A stretch of 60,316 nucleotides of DNA from Reticulitermes lucifugus (lineage: Eukaryota; Arthropoda; Insecta; Blattodea; Rhinotermitidae): NCBI GenBank assembly GCA_026260175.1, contig JAKCWW010000761.1:9485-69800 (forward strand), read 5' to 3'. The notes under the pieces were generated by a model, which was given only the letters and a program-made list of their open reading frames with translations, ran no database searches and was not told the DNA's origin. Positions 12,701 through 24,700 of the stretch are shown piece by piece (position 1 is the first letter of the stretch; each line of letters opens with the position of its first letter). A program made the translations under genes and the position numbers.

Positions 12701-15700
12701 NNNNNNNNNNNNNNNNNNNNNNNNNNNNNNNNNNNNNNNNNNNNNNNNNNNNNNNNNNNNNNNNNNNNNNNNNNNNNNNNNNNNNNNNNNNNNNNNNNNN
12801 AAAAAAAAAAAAAGTGAGAGAGAGAGAGAGACACTGACACTTGCCAAACAATAAACACGAATTAATTTGAACAGTACACAGAGCAGCACGAAATAAACAC
12901 AACAGACGACAGAACACTTCAGGTCATATTTACTAATGTCCACTTCAGTATACAAAACCAAGAATCAAAATAACCAGCGGTGCGGGGTAACACAGTGATC
13001 CAGGCTGCCGCAATTTATTATTTCGACACAAAATTCGACGAATTTTAAGGATTTTATACAATATTTTATATGTTTTAAATTCTGATTTTAAAGTGAATAT
13101 AAATAACATGCAAGACATTGCACAGTATCTAAACTAGTATTAACATTGGATGTGATATAACGTAGTTTTGAACCCCCCCGAGGATGGTTTTGCGTAAAAC
13201 TGAAACATATGTAGGGGTTAATTAATACTTATTAAAGTGAAAGTGAAGTGCAATTTGTTGGTTTTTTAAACATTGAATCATAAAAATGCAAGGTGAGACT
13301 AATATAAAACGAATAAATTTGTATTGCCTTTCATTATAACAAAAAGCCACAATCCTGGTACAGTAGAACCCTGTTAAGAAGTCTTTCAAGGGACCAGAGG
13401 ATTAGGGACGCCTTAAGGGGGAAGACTTATTAAAAGCTATATGATTTCGGGACTTTAAAAATCAGGCTTCTTACAGGGGAAAACTTCTTATGCGGGTTCT
13501 ACTGTATTTGTTTTAGTGACTGAAACCACTAGAAACCCACATCAAAGAAGAGAAGAGAGAATTTTGGCTAAATCAGCATGAACAATTACATGGGGAAACG
13601 AATCTGAACACAGAAGCAATAGACTTGTTAATAACTGACACAATTCAAATGGGCCAAAGAAATAAAAAAATGGTCCAATTTTTTTTTTGATGACAGCCTA
13701 CCGATCTAACAACTGCTCCATGATGTCTTCCAAACCAGCTTCATCATCAGCTCCCTCCTGAACCTGACTCTCAGAGGTTGGTTCGAGGCTCTCTGCTGCA
13801 GCCGAAATATCATGCTCTGTGTTCTCTGTGTCTTCCACTGTTTCCTCGCCTTGTGCATGAGTGGCTTCTGACGTAGTTGTGCCTGTCAATATATCCCCAC
13901 CTACAAACACATTCAACATAATTTAACGTTGTGTTCACCGTGCATCTTAACATTAATCTTTAGTTTTTCAACCAACAAATGCACTTTTTATTTTCGTAAT
14001 TTTTGTAACTCGGCCATCATCAGGGGCACCTTGGTTGAAAAACTAAAGACACACAACATAATTTTTAGAAGAGAAAAATCTCTTGCCCTGCTGGTATTCA
14101 AACCTCACATCATCAAGCCTGTTGCCTAGTCACTATACTGACTTCACTATCCTGGGTCCTGTGTGTGTGTGTGTGTGTGTATGTGTGTGTGTGTGTGCAT
14201 GTGTGCACATGCATGCAAGAATGAATTTAACACTGCTACTTAAATGGTCTTCTATAGGCAGCACATTACTCCAAAACGTTGGAACAAGCACATCACACTA
14301 CATGGTGTAAAAACCCACAAGACCAGCAACTGAGTGACATTACCCATGAAAACTTGGGAACTTAGAAGCACTGTTCTTATCTTCTAACTCATGTCCCACT
14401 CACAATTCTGTAGCTTCGTAATAAACTGGCATATAAAATCAGCAGCCATACATTTCAACATCAGCTTCCAAACATCAAATATAAGACTGATTATATTACT
14501 CGGGAGTGTACTGTATTTGAATAAATAAACCGCTCAAATGCAGCAAACTGAGAACACTGATATCTTACAGGCAAGTCAAATTCAAATAGGATGTAAGGAG
14601 TTAATCAAAGGATTGAGATTTCACTAAATCTATGCAAAAATGTATCCTGGACCTGTCTGATCACCAGCTGGCTCCTCAGACACACTTCCTTGAGCTTTCT
14701 GTTTGCCAGCCTTGTTGTTTGTTGCCGCAGTTGGCTGGTTCACTATTCGAGACAATGTTTCCAGTGGTTTCAACGCAGCATTGACAGATGCCGGCATGTT
14801 TGGACTGGATAGATCTAGGTAGTGTGAAACACGTGCCAAGTCAGTGAGGATCCCCTTCCTGAGCATGATGCGCACGATGTTATTCATGTGACTGCTGAAA
14901 CAAATTTACAACCGTGCTACAGATGTACTTGGCTGAGAAGGAACACAAACACAGTGAACTGTCATCTTAAGCCGGGTATCGATTGCGCGCGAGGCAATGT
15001 TCGTTGCTTTGCCTCGCAAAGTCAAAACCATGTTGCTGCGCGCGGCACAACGAACACTGCCGCGCGCGAAACTTGGAGCGTGTCAAGCCAAATCGGAGCG
15101 GTTCTTTGACCCGCGGCAAAGGGATTTCAGTGTGCTGTGCTCGTTCAGTTGAGACGGTCATGTGGTGTTCGAACAGCATCGATCAACAGCCGCGCGCGGC
15201 TGCCGCGCTCGTTGCTGGGTAAACACGAACACAGTTACCCACACACAAACGAACAAGTTTGCCACGCACGAACAGCTGCGCGTGGCAGCCGCGCGCAATC
15301 GATACCCGGCTTTATGGACACGCACAAAACATTTTCCTAAAGAAGATTCAACTTTCCCTTCACAGTCAAACCAGATACTGCTGTCTCAAGCATGCTCAAG
15401 TCTGTAGGCATGTTGGATTCTTTGGTGGAAAACTGTACTTTGCACTATGCAAAATTTGTTGTCCAGTAAAACGTCAAGAAAGCAAACAATAAGCCTACAA
15501 TAACTTCAGACTACTGAACATTACTCTATACCAATCAACAACCCCAAACAAATTAATTAATTAATTAATTAATTTCCTTAGCATGAAATGTGATTCAGTG
15601 ACTCAAACACAACTTGCAATGTAACAAAATGAAGCTGAATTTAGTACAGTGTAACCTCAATAAAACGAAAATTTATGAAGTTTGAAAACTGCTCTTCATA

Positions 15701-18700
15701 ATGGTTACCTGGAAAATATGGCTGAAACACAATCTTCAAGTCCAAATGCTAACATGTAATTACATACAATAACACAATGACACTTAAAAAAATTAACACA
15801 GGAGTGGCTGTTATGGATAATACAAATAACAAAATTAATCCTACATTCCTGATGTTCTTAACATTATATTAGCCATAAAGTTATAAGATTTCTTCATACT
15901 TGCATAACTTCTCATACTGACAACTTGTTGTTCATCAAAAGACATATTGCCCCCCCCCCCCAAATCCCCATGCTACCACACGTTGCATTGGTTTCCCATT
16001 CCCATTTCTCCCATATTATGCAACTTCTTTGTTCACTAAAATCTTTCACCCCACTGCCATATTTCCACTTTCTTCTGCAAACGTCACTATGTGCATTTTA
16101 CAGTATGCAATACCACTATTCAAATTTCCAGTGACAACTACGTTACTCTGGTATGACACAATGGCTTGATTTGTTGTACATGCGTTTCAGGATGAACTGG
16201 AAATGTGAATGGCACTAGTATGGCCAAACACAGCAGTGCATCAACTATAAAACGAACGGTGGGTTGAATTACAAAAAACTGCCAAGCATGAATAGAATAG
16301 AATAGTAGCTGGGCGGGCACCAAAGCGTCCCATGCACATCGACCAATTTTGATCCTGTGTGCAGCCAAGCATGAAACTACACAATGCTCCATACGTAAGC
16401 TAACAGAATGCTGTGGGCAAAATTTTAATAAGCATATTAAGCGTCAGTGTCAGTGATGTGATGGCAAGCAACCGGCGCAACCAACCTGTACTGGTGAAGT
16501 TTCAATGAGGCACTAAGGGGAGCGTTGTTGGGTGTTGAAGGGCAGTTATCTATCATCGTTGAGACCAAACCTGCCAACAGCTGGATATGGACATGTTTGT
16601 CAGCTGACTCAGGAAGGGCCAATGTCCGCAGCAACGCGCCTTTAACCTGAAAATGATCAAAAGGAATTGGAATTGCTAAGATGTGTATGTTAATAATGTA
16701 AAGGAAACAGCAAAAGAAAAAAAAAAAAATTTGAAGAACCAAATATTTTTTACAATAAAATAGGTATGCAATGGCAAGCAATATAAGCACAGACGCCATA
16801 TTCTGTACACGGAGTTCTGATTTTGACAGTAAAACAGACGTAAGAATTTACTTCTAAACAATAAAGTCTATAAAACCTACTGCAATTCTAAGCACTGGAG
16901 CAGTAATACAAACAATAAAGTCAAGCACTTCACACAGTAAACAGAAGCCGATAAGAAATTATCACGACAGATGCAGTGCATCTCTTTGCGATTCTCTACA
17001 ATTACACACACAGACATCCCCGTGCCTAACACTATAAATGCCACGCTGCTGCTAAATGAAATGTCACCAAAATTATGATCACCTCCGTCACCAACACAGT
17101 CTGGGCCTCAGGCGAATGATTGCATGAAGCTAATGCTGCAATCAGCATTCTTGCCATTGTTGAACGCTCAATGTCTGTTGTTTTATCACTCGTTGGTAGC
17201 AATTTGTCCAGTAAGAAAGCAAGTGCAGAGCAATCCTGTAACAGAAACCAAACATGCACAATCATCGGAGTTACATCTCAAAAACGTCGAAATTAACCCC
17301 TCCCCTCCATGCTCAGCTACCACTCTTAGCACAGCACTATGACAAAACTCTTCAATCACCAAGGCAGAACACTTTTTTCTGCTAACATACATGGTGGTGA
17401 CATAATCTGTCACCTCTGGTTTCAGGAAATGTGTAACTATGGGAAACTAGCCATCCAGAACACCTGATTATTACCTACCAGGCATTCCATAACTTTCATC
17501 ACTACCGCTTAGTTTCATTCATGTCAGAATTCATTAGCTGGTTGGTGAATTCCACGCCTTGTCCTGTACAAATTATGACAGACCAGACACATCCTGCACT
17601 AGACTCACAGACGTGTTAAATTTTTAAGCCAAATTTAGGAACATATTGCTTTAAAGACAAAAGGCCCTTCCTGGGAGCCAAAGATTTGTCTGTGCTAATA
17701 TCCTGGCTTGGGAAGTACAAATCTTAAACTGTATGCACAACTGTTGAAGAAGTGGGATGCATTTTTAAGAGTCTGACAGGTTCATGTTATTCATTTAGCA
17801 TGGAGTTCTTAGTAGAATTAGGCTGGATTGGGAGCTCCAGCCTTTCCAGGGGTAGAACTGGAGTGTGGAGCAAAAATATACCAGCCTTATCTTTATCAAT
17901 GACATCCCGTTGTGATACACGTACAGTAAAAGGGGAAGTACAAACCATCAACAACAATTAAATTTATATCAGTTTTATAGACAGTTACTAACAAATGCAC
18001 AAACCATAAATAAAGGCATAAATCAACCTTTTATCATAATTAAAACCCTACACGTTTCGGCTCGCAAGGAGCCATCATCAGGGGTTACAGTGGTGCTTAT
18101 CAAATGCTGCATTTGTTGATGACACTTGTAATTAACATTACAAGTGTCGTCAACAAATCTAACGCAGCATTTGATAAGCACCACTGTAACCCCTGAAGAT
18201 GGCTCCTTGCGAGCCGAAACGTGTAGGGTTTTAATTATGATAAAAGGTTGATTTATGCCTTTATTTATGGTTTGTGCATTTGTTGGTAACTGTCTATAAT
18301 ACAAAAATGCACGGTGAATTAAGACTAAAATTTATATCAGTTTCATTTCTTGCCGTATGTTTTGGCTTTAACGAAAAGCCATCATCAGGCAGTTAAAAAT
18401 ACATACAGAAAGATCATTAAATACAACCCATTCTCATTATCAAGACCAGATACCTTTTTTTTGCCAATTGTAACAAAAATGGCTCATCATACTACAGAAA
18501 TATTTATCAGCAAACACGATTAATTACAGATGCGTTTTAACCCTATGGCACTTGTCACGTACACCAGTAATGCACTGCAATGCTCAAAATGCCCCACATC
18601 ATGTACAGGTGATGGCCACTGAATGGCTTTCTCATGCACCTGCACCTGTCACTTAAATTCCAGTCTCCTCCACATCATACCAGGCATTTAATTCTGCCAA

Positions 18701-21700
18701 TAAAGGGTTGAACATATTGTTATTTAGTGCATACATACTTACAAAATATAGCTTTACAACAAGTACTTTGACTGGCCAATCTGATCATGAAGCAGTTTTC
18801 ATCCTCTCATGAAGCAATTCCCAACAACAAATGACATAAAAACGTAAACACAGAACAGCTTTGGTCTCTAAACAATGATAGTTAAAACTGTCCAACATGG
18901 ATCACTAATTAATTTGGGCAGTAAGTTTCACTGATAACGAACTAATGCCAAACGCCACTCAGATCTATGCTACTTCATCTCTTTGTGAATGAAAATGCAC
19001 TACAGTAACAGCAATATTCATTGTAACTTACAACAATCATGCAATATGTCCACACTAACTGATATCATCTCCAGACATAGGTGGTGTCTTACCTCGGTTA
19101 CCATCTCACTTTGACCTGCGTAGTAAGAATGGTCAGTTATCAGTTTTGCACAGCCAGAGTACGATCTTACAGCTTCTGCAAGGATCTTAAGAATCCCACT
19201 TTTTGATAACAAAGGTCTTTTCTTTGCTTCCTCATTTATTTTAGTGCCAGTTGCCAAATCTTCCTTCGCTTTCTTCATATCCAAGTCCTGGGTCTGGAAA
19301 CAACCAACAGACTGCATCTCAATCACTGGTATGTAATACAAACAGATCAATATAGCATGTCTCCATAAGTAGCATACTGTCAGTAGCGTTGTACCATCAT
19401 CCAACATCCAAAGCTGCATCTCAAAACACTGAACACCATTAAGTAATACAAACTGATCAATATAGCACATCTTCATACATAGCATACTGTCAGTAGCACT
19501 GTACTGTTACCCAGTGTCCAAAGCTCAACAATTATCATCACTTTTCCCACAAAAATCAATTACAGCATCCCTGAACAATTTGAGTCAACACTGCAAAACT
19601 TCTTCATTCACCTGAAATATACACACCTAGCAAAAACAAACCTCAACACAAAAGTAATGGAACTCCCATCTTGTTGGGAATCATTTACTTCATGGAATTT
19701 GTCCAATCATTTCATGCTGAAACATAATGCAGTAAAGCAAATTACAGTACCTTTGTCTATTGGACCCATATGAGTAGGTCTTAACTTTACTTTTACCCTA
19801 AGGACAGTGGCCAATCCTGTCCCTGAAATACAATGCTTCATTAATTAGTTTTAATTATTTTTTACTGTCCTCCAACATACAAGGATGGACAAAGTCCATG
19901 AAGTAGATAACTCCAAGAGTTATACATCATCGTCAGAATCTTATAGAGTTATCCTGTCCTGTGATTTCGAAGCTGCTTGTGCTCCTGGTCTTCTTACTTG
20001 TGGTGTTACGTTTAATTACTGACAATGTCTAATGCACATAGCATATGAAGAGAGCACAGGCAACCAGCTGTGGCCCATTTAGAGTACGAACCCTGCACCT
20101 GCGTAAGATATCACTGAAAACACGACAACCTTGTGCAGACATCTCATCTATGCAAGGTTCAAAACACGGTGTGAACGTGAAGGAAACTGCTAGCAGGTGT
20201 ACAATGGCATTAGTTAATAGTATTTGTTATTTAATTTTCCATAATCATAAGCTACTAATCCTTTGGCAACGAATCTGCACATTTAAATTTTAGCACATCC
20301 TTTATGTAAAGTGTGAATAATTTATGAACCAAAAAAAAAAGATGACATGAAATACACAGCACTTTGTGGAGAAAAGAAACAGAGAATGTGCAGTCACTGA
20401 GGGGTAGTGGTATGCCCATTCTGTATCAGCCTCCTGTCTGACAAACACTCTTACACAGGAGCTCCTTCTGTACAAAAATGCAACTACCTACATTTTAATT
20501 CGGTCCAAAAGGAGAAGGTATTGTATAATGTTTATGTATGTACCAGACCACCACTGTCACTGAAGCATTACTGTGTGTACAAATATTCATCATACCAACT
20601 CAACTCACAAACTCCTCAAACATACTTTTATTTTTCTTAAAATTTTTTGGGTTGTTGCCCGGCGTCAATTTTTGGTGTATGACCAACGTTTCGGGATCAC
20701 TTGTTTGTCCCATCTTCAGGGTCTTAGGTAAAAATCCTTTATACCTTTTACATAAGACCCTGAAGATGGGACAAACAAGCGATCCCGAAACGTTGGTCGT
20801 ACACCAAAAATTGACGCCGGGCAACCCAAAAAATTTTAAGCAACATTACGACCACGGCGGAAGCCTTCAGTTACATACTTTCATTTCATTAAATTCACTA
20901 AGATACTTAAACCAATGGAACTGTTCATACATGTTACAGCAAAATGCATACCATGATGGCATATGAGTGAAATGAGGTATAGATCCACTCATTCTTAACC
21001 TCAGCCCCTGATGGAAGTAAGTGGTCGGCTTCAAGCCTTAAGTCACTTTACCCTCCTGCCCTCCTCCCAAAAAAAGAGCCATCAATAAGAACTGAAGAGT
21101 TGACAACTTTCACAGAACACAACAAAACAGAAAAGGACAAGGGAACTACATAACAGACGAGAAGCCACCTAGTCACACTACGGGAAAAGAAATATAATAA
21201 TCATCATCATCATCTTTATTACATTCAATAAATCCTCTAGCAGGTTAAAAGAAACCGCAGGATGTAGAAACAGTCCAATACAAATGGACAAACAGAATAC
21301 ACAAATACATTAACAAAAAACAAATACAACAAGCAGGACAAATCACCAACACCACAAGTGCAAGTGAAATTACATCACGTTCACTGATTCAAGGCAACAG
21401 ATCAAACCTAACAAGTCTGTGCTATGGCCCACAGTGGTGGCCCAGGTTCAATCCCAGGCCAGTCCATGTAACATTTGTTGTTGACAAAGTGGCACTGAGA
21501 CATGTTTTCCTCTAAGTACAGTAAAACCCCTATTTAATGAACTGCTGGGGGATTAGAATATATTTCACTAAATTGAGGTTTTCATTAAATGGAGGTTTAT
21601 TTGTTTACATGGAGCTACTGTCAGGACATGAAAAAATCATCACGAAATCTGGGATTTCACTAAATGCGGGAACATTGAATTGGGGTTTTACTGTACTTCA

Positions 21701-24700
21701 GTCTTACCCTGTCATTACCATTCCACCAGTGCCCAATACTCATTTATCCATTCACCCATCGACAATGCTATGTAATCTCAGCAACTGTCAATAAATATGA
21801 CAATTAAGAAAACGGAGAGATCCTTACATACCTGACAGTCACCTAGGAGCCATTTTCAAGGAAGTTACTGTCACAGGATTTCAACGAGCATACCACGGTC
21901 CCTTTTTAACGATACAGGAATACTTGAAAATTACAGATGGGCAACACTACAGTTCTTAACTGGTGGCAGTGCAATGGTTACCTAAACCCCCCTCTTTATC
22001 CCTTTCTACAGTTACACTCACTCTATCGTCCACGTCATGATGCAGAAGATCACTAGAACTGGAGTTACGAAGCAGTTCCTGCCTCAAGCTCTGCTGCACA
22101 GTTGTTACTGAGCCCCGTTGTGCATGCACGACAAACTGGAGGGAACCTCCATCACCCATGTTCATGCCCGAGCCTGAAGCTGCACCAGACGCAGAGTTAG
22201 ACACCACCAAGCCTGGAAACAGCAAATACAGCATCACCTGGCGTGTACATACTACAGGGGACGCTGTAAAATGATTGGGTCACAAATATCAATTTTGAGT
22301 ATATACGGTAGAACCCGCATAAGAAGTTTTCCCCTGTAAGAAGTCTGATTTTTAAAGTCCCCAAATAAAATCCATAATGCATACATTAATTTTTCCCAGA
22401 TATGAAGCTTCCCGCTTATTAAGTTTTCCCACCTTAGAAGTTGAATCTCATGATAACAAGAGTATAATTTTTTATGAAAGTTTACCCATTTAATAAGTTT
22501 TTAAAGATATGTATAAAAAAATTTCATTTCCAAAGTTTTATTTCTTTCAAATATAAAAAATCTTAAGTTGCTGTTGATTCATCGATCACACATTTCGAGC
22601 ATCTATTGAGGATGTTCCCAAAACTATTCTTAAAAGCATTAGAGAAGTAGAATCGTTTTCTATGGCACTAAGAAGAAACTTCACAAAACAATCCACTCTG
22701 GATTCCTTTTTTTGTAAAAGAACTGTATGTTTACTGTACTAGTTACTATCCTATAGCTTTTAATAAGATTTCCCTCTTAATAAGTCTTCCCGCTTAAGAA
22801 GTCCCTAATCCTCTGGCCCCTTGAAAGACTTCTTAACAGGATTCTACTGTAGTTAATTCTGGTGTAGTCTATAGTCCAGTTTGTAGTATTACTGTGTCAT
22901 GAGATTTCAGTCCCTAACAGTGATGAATACATACATCTTCTTCAGGGTAAAAGTAGTCTAAGGTACCAACGTTGTAAGAGGAACACACCCCCTAGATCTT
23001 CACGGTGGCCTTGTACTCTGCAGTTACGTAGCAGCGGAGTACTGCACTGACTTCTTTCACTATATAACTGCAGTCTGACCGCCCTATCATAAGTCTGTGA
23101 CAACTTACTTGTCTGACCAGGTGTGTCATTCCCTGCAACTCCAGAGGGTCCTGGCAATCCAGTATTTTGACCACCAGATGATGCCACAGTTGAATCCTCG
23201 TAATGTGTCAATCGGATCAGAGAGTTCAGCAAGTCATAAACCACGGTAGTGGACACCTCCTCCTGTATCGGTAAAGCAGGCGTGTGCTTCGAAGGAAGCG
23301 TCTTCACCAACAGACGGGCGTCCTCTTCCTCATCTGACAAATTAGACGCATTAGGTTAAGTAACGATCCGCAGAGAATCTGTGAAGTCTCATACAGAATA
23401 TTTCAACTTGTGAGAATCACACAATAAGACTATAAACCTGTAGTAATACCAAAAACTTACTTCTTTTTGAAAGAATGTTCAGATCAACACGAAGAACAGA
23501 GCGGGCCACCTCCAAGAAAGTCTCAGGATCTCTGGTGACAATAGGAGGAGAATTCCTAAGCAAATACAGTATCTCCTTGTAAGGAGGAGGAATATTGGGC
23601 AGTGTTCTTGTCCTCAGCACCTAATGACATACAGAAAAGGTAATTGAGTACAGTCAGAACTGGTTACAGCACCACGTCTTTATGCTTTGAAAAAGTTTCA
23701 TTTATTAACAAGGTAAGGACATTCAATTATTCAAGCATTCCATATCTCCCTATTTTCACAGTACAGTGAAATATGGATGTACTGTTCCCTCACACAAAAC
23801 TTTCATTTCTCTCTCTCTCTCTCTGTCGCTCTGTGTGTGTGTGTGTGTGTAGGCACTCATGCACGCACACTATTGCAAGATTTAATGTTTTCAGAGCGGT
23901 GTTGACTAAGACTCAATCCTTAATCACGTGCGCACTGTTGCAAGATTCGAAGTTGTCAGGGCAGTTTTGATTACGAATCAATTCTTCTGAGACATGCTGA
24001 ATATGAATGCGAGACAGCCCCATCCTCACTCTACCCCATGAGCAAACAAATCCTACGATCCAGAGTATATCATCATGTGTGAAGGAAAACATTCCCAGAA
24101 AGACCAAGATACTGATAACTAGTGTACATGATACTCCTATTTCAGGCCTCCATAACCTTTCATTTTGGAAATAGCAATTCTTGTAACAACTGAATGCATC
24201 TTCCTTCAGACTTTTTACTGTAATATTTTTGCTGGTACAGTTCCAAAGATATAAAAAGCAGTATGATGCAAGTACAAGAGCTAATGTAAGTATAAGACAA
24301 TCTCTCAACTTCTTAATTCAGATAATGCTAAAGACAGTACTTTACTGCAGACTGTAACTGTGGATGCAATATGAAATTACAAATCATCTCTTGATGTGTC
24401 ACAAATACTTAAAATATGTGTTCCAATAAATACAACTACACTAAGGAGCTGGGATAGCTCAGTCGGTATAGCGACTCGCTACGGACTGGACGGTCTGAGG
24501 ATCGAATCCCCAGTGGGGGCGAGATTTTTTGCAGCCATTCAGACCGGCCCTGGAGCCCACCCAGCCTCCTATACAATGGGTACCGGGTCAATCCCGGGGG
24601 TAAAGCGGCCAGGGCGTGGAGTTGAAAACCCACCCCCCTCTAGTGCCAGGGTTAAAGAAAGAGTAGAGCTATACCTCTACTCTTCCTCTGGGCCTTCATG

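Larger units (their letters stand above)
17976..18299. repeat. inverted-repeat element with hammerhead-like motif at each arm (E2)
   Basis: A nearly perfect 324-bp palindrome. The left arm from TTATAGACAGTTAC and the right arm to GTAACTGTCTATAA are reverse complements through ACAAGTGTCGTCAACAAAT at the centre, with single-base differences. Followed by ATGCACGGTGA at 18307-18317. Confidence 0.88.
20636..20840. repeat. inverted-repeat element with hammerhead-like motif at each arm (E3)
   Basis: 205-bp palindrome from CTTAAAATTTTTTGGGTTG to CAACCCAAAAAATTTTAAG with a short central spacer. Confidence 0.85.

Noticed and set aside
11783..12961. Three long minus-strand frames of 326-392 codons
   Set aside because: They are open only because they run through the N gap at 11885-12800.
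13935..14048. Active hammerhead motif
   Set aside because: CTGATGA is present, but GAAAC and the closing stem are missing.
20538..20966. 142-codon plus-strand frame and 74-codon minus-strand frame
   Set aside because: Both run through the palindrome E3, so they repeat the same peptide from both arms ([19 protein letters not shown]); not genes.
21200..21370. CRISPR-like or tandem array suggested by ATC repeats and repeated ACAAATACA words
   Set aside because: Only simple-sequence AT-rich DNA in a eukaryotic intron; no regular repeat and spacer structure.
24448..24522. Possible tRNA gene
   Set aside because: Part of a 286-bp SINE with target duplication and a sister copy at 47022-47284.
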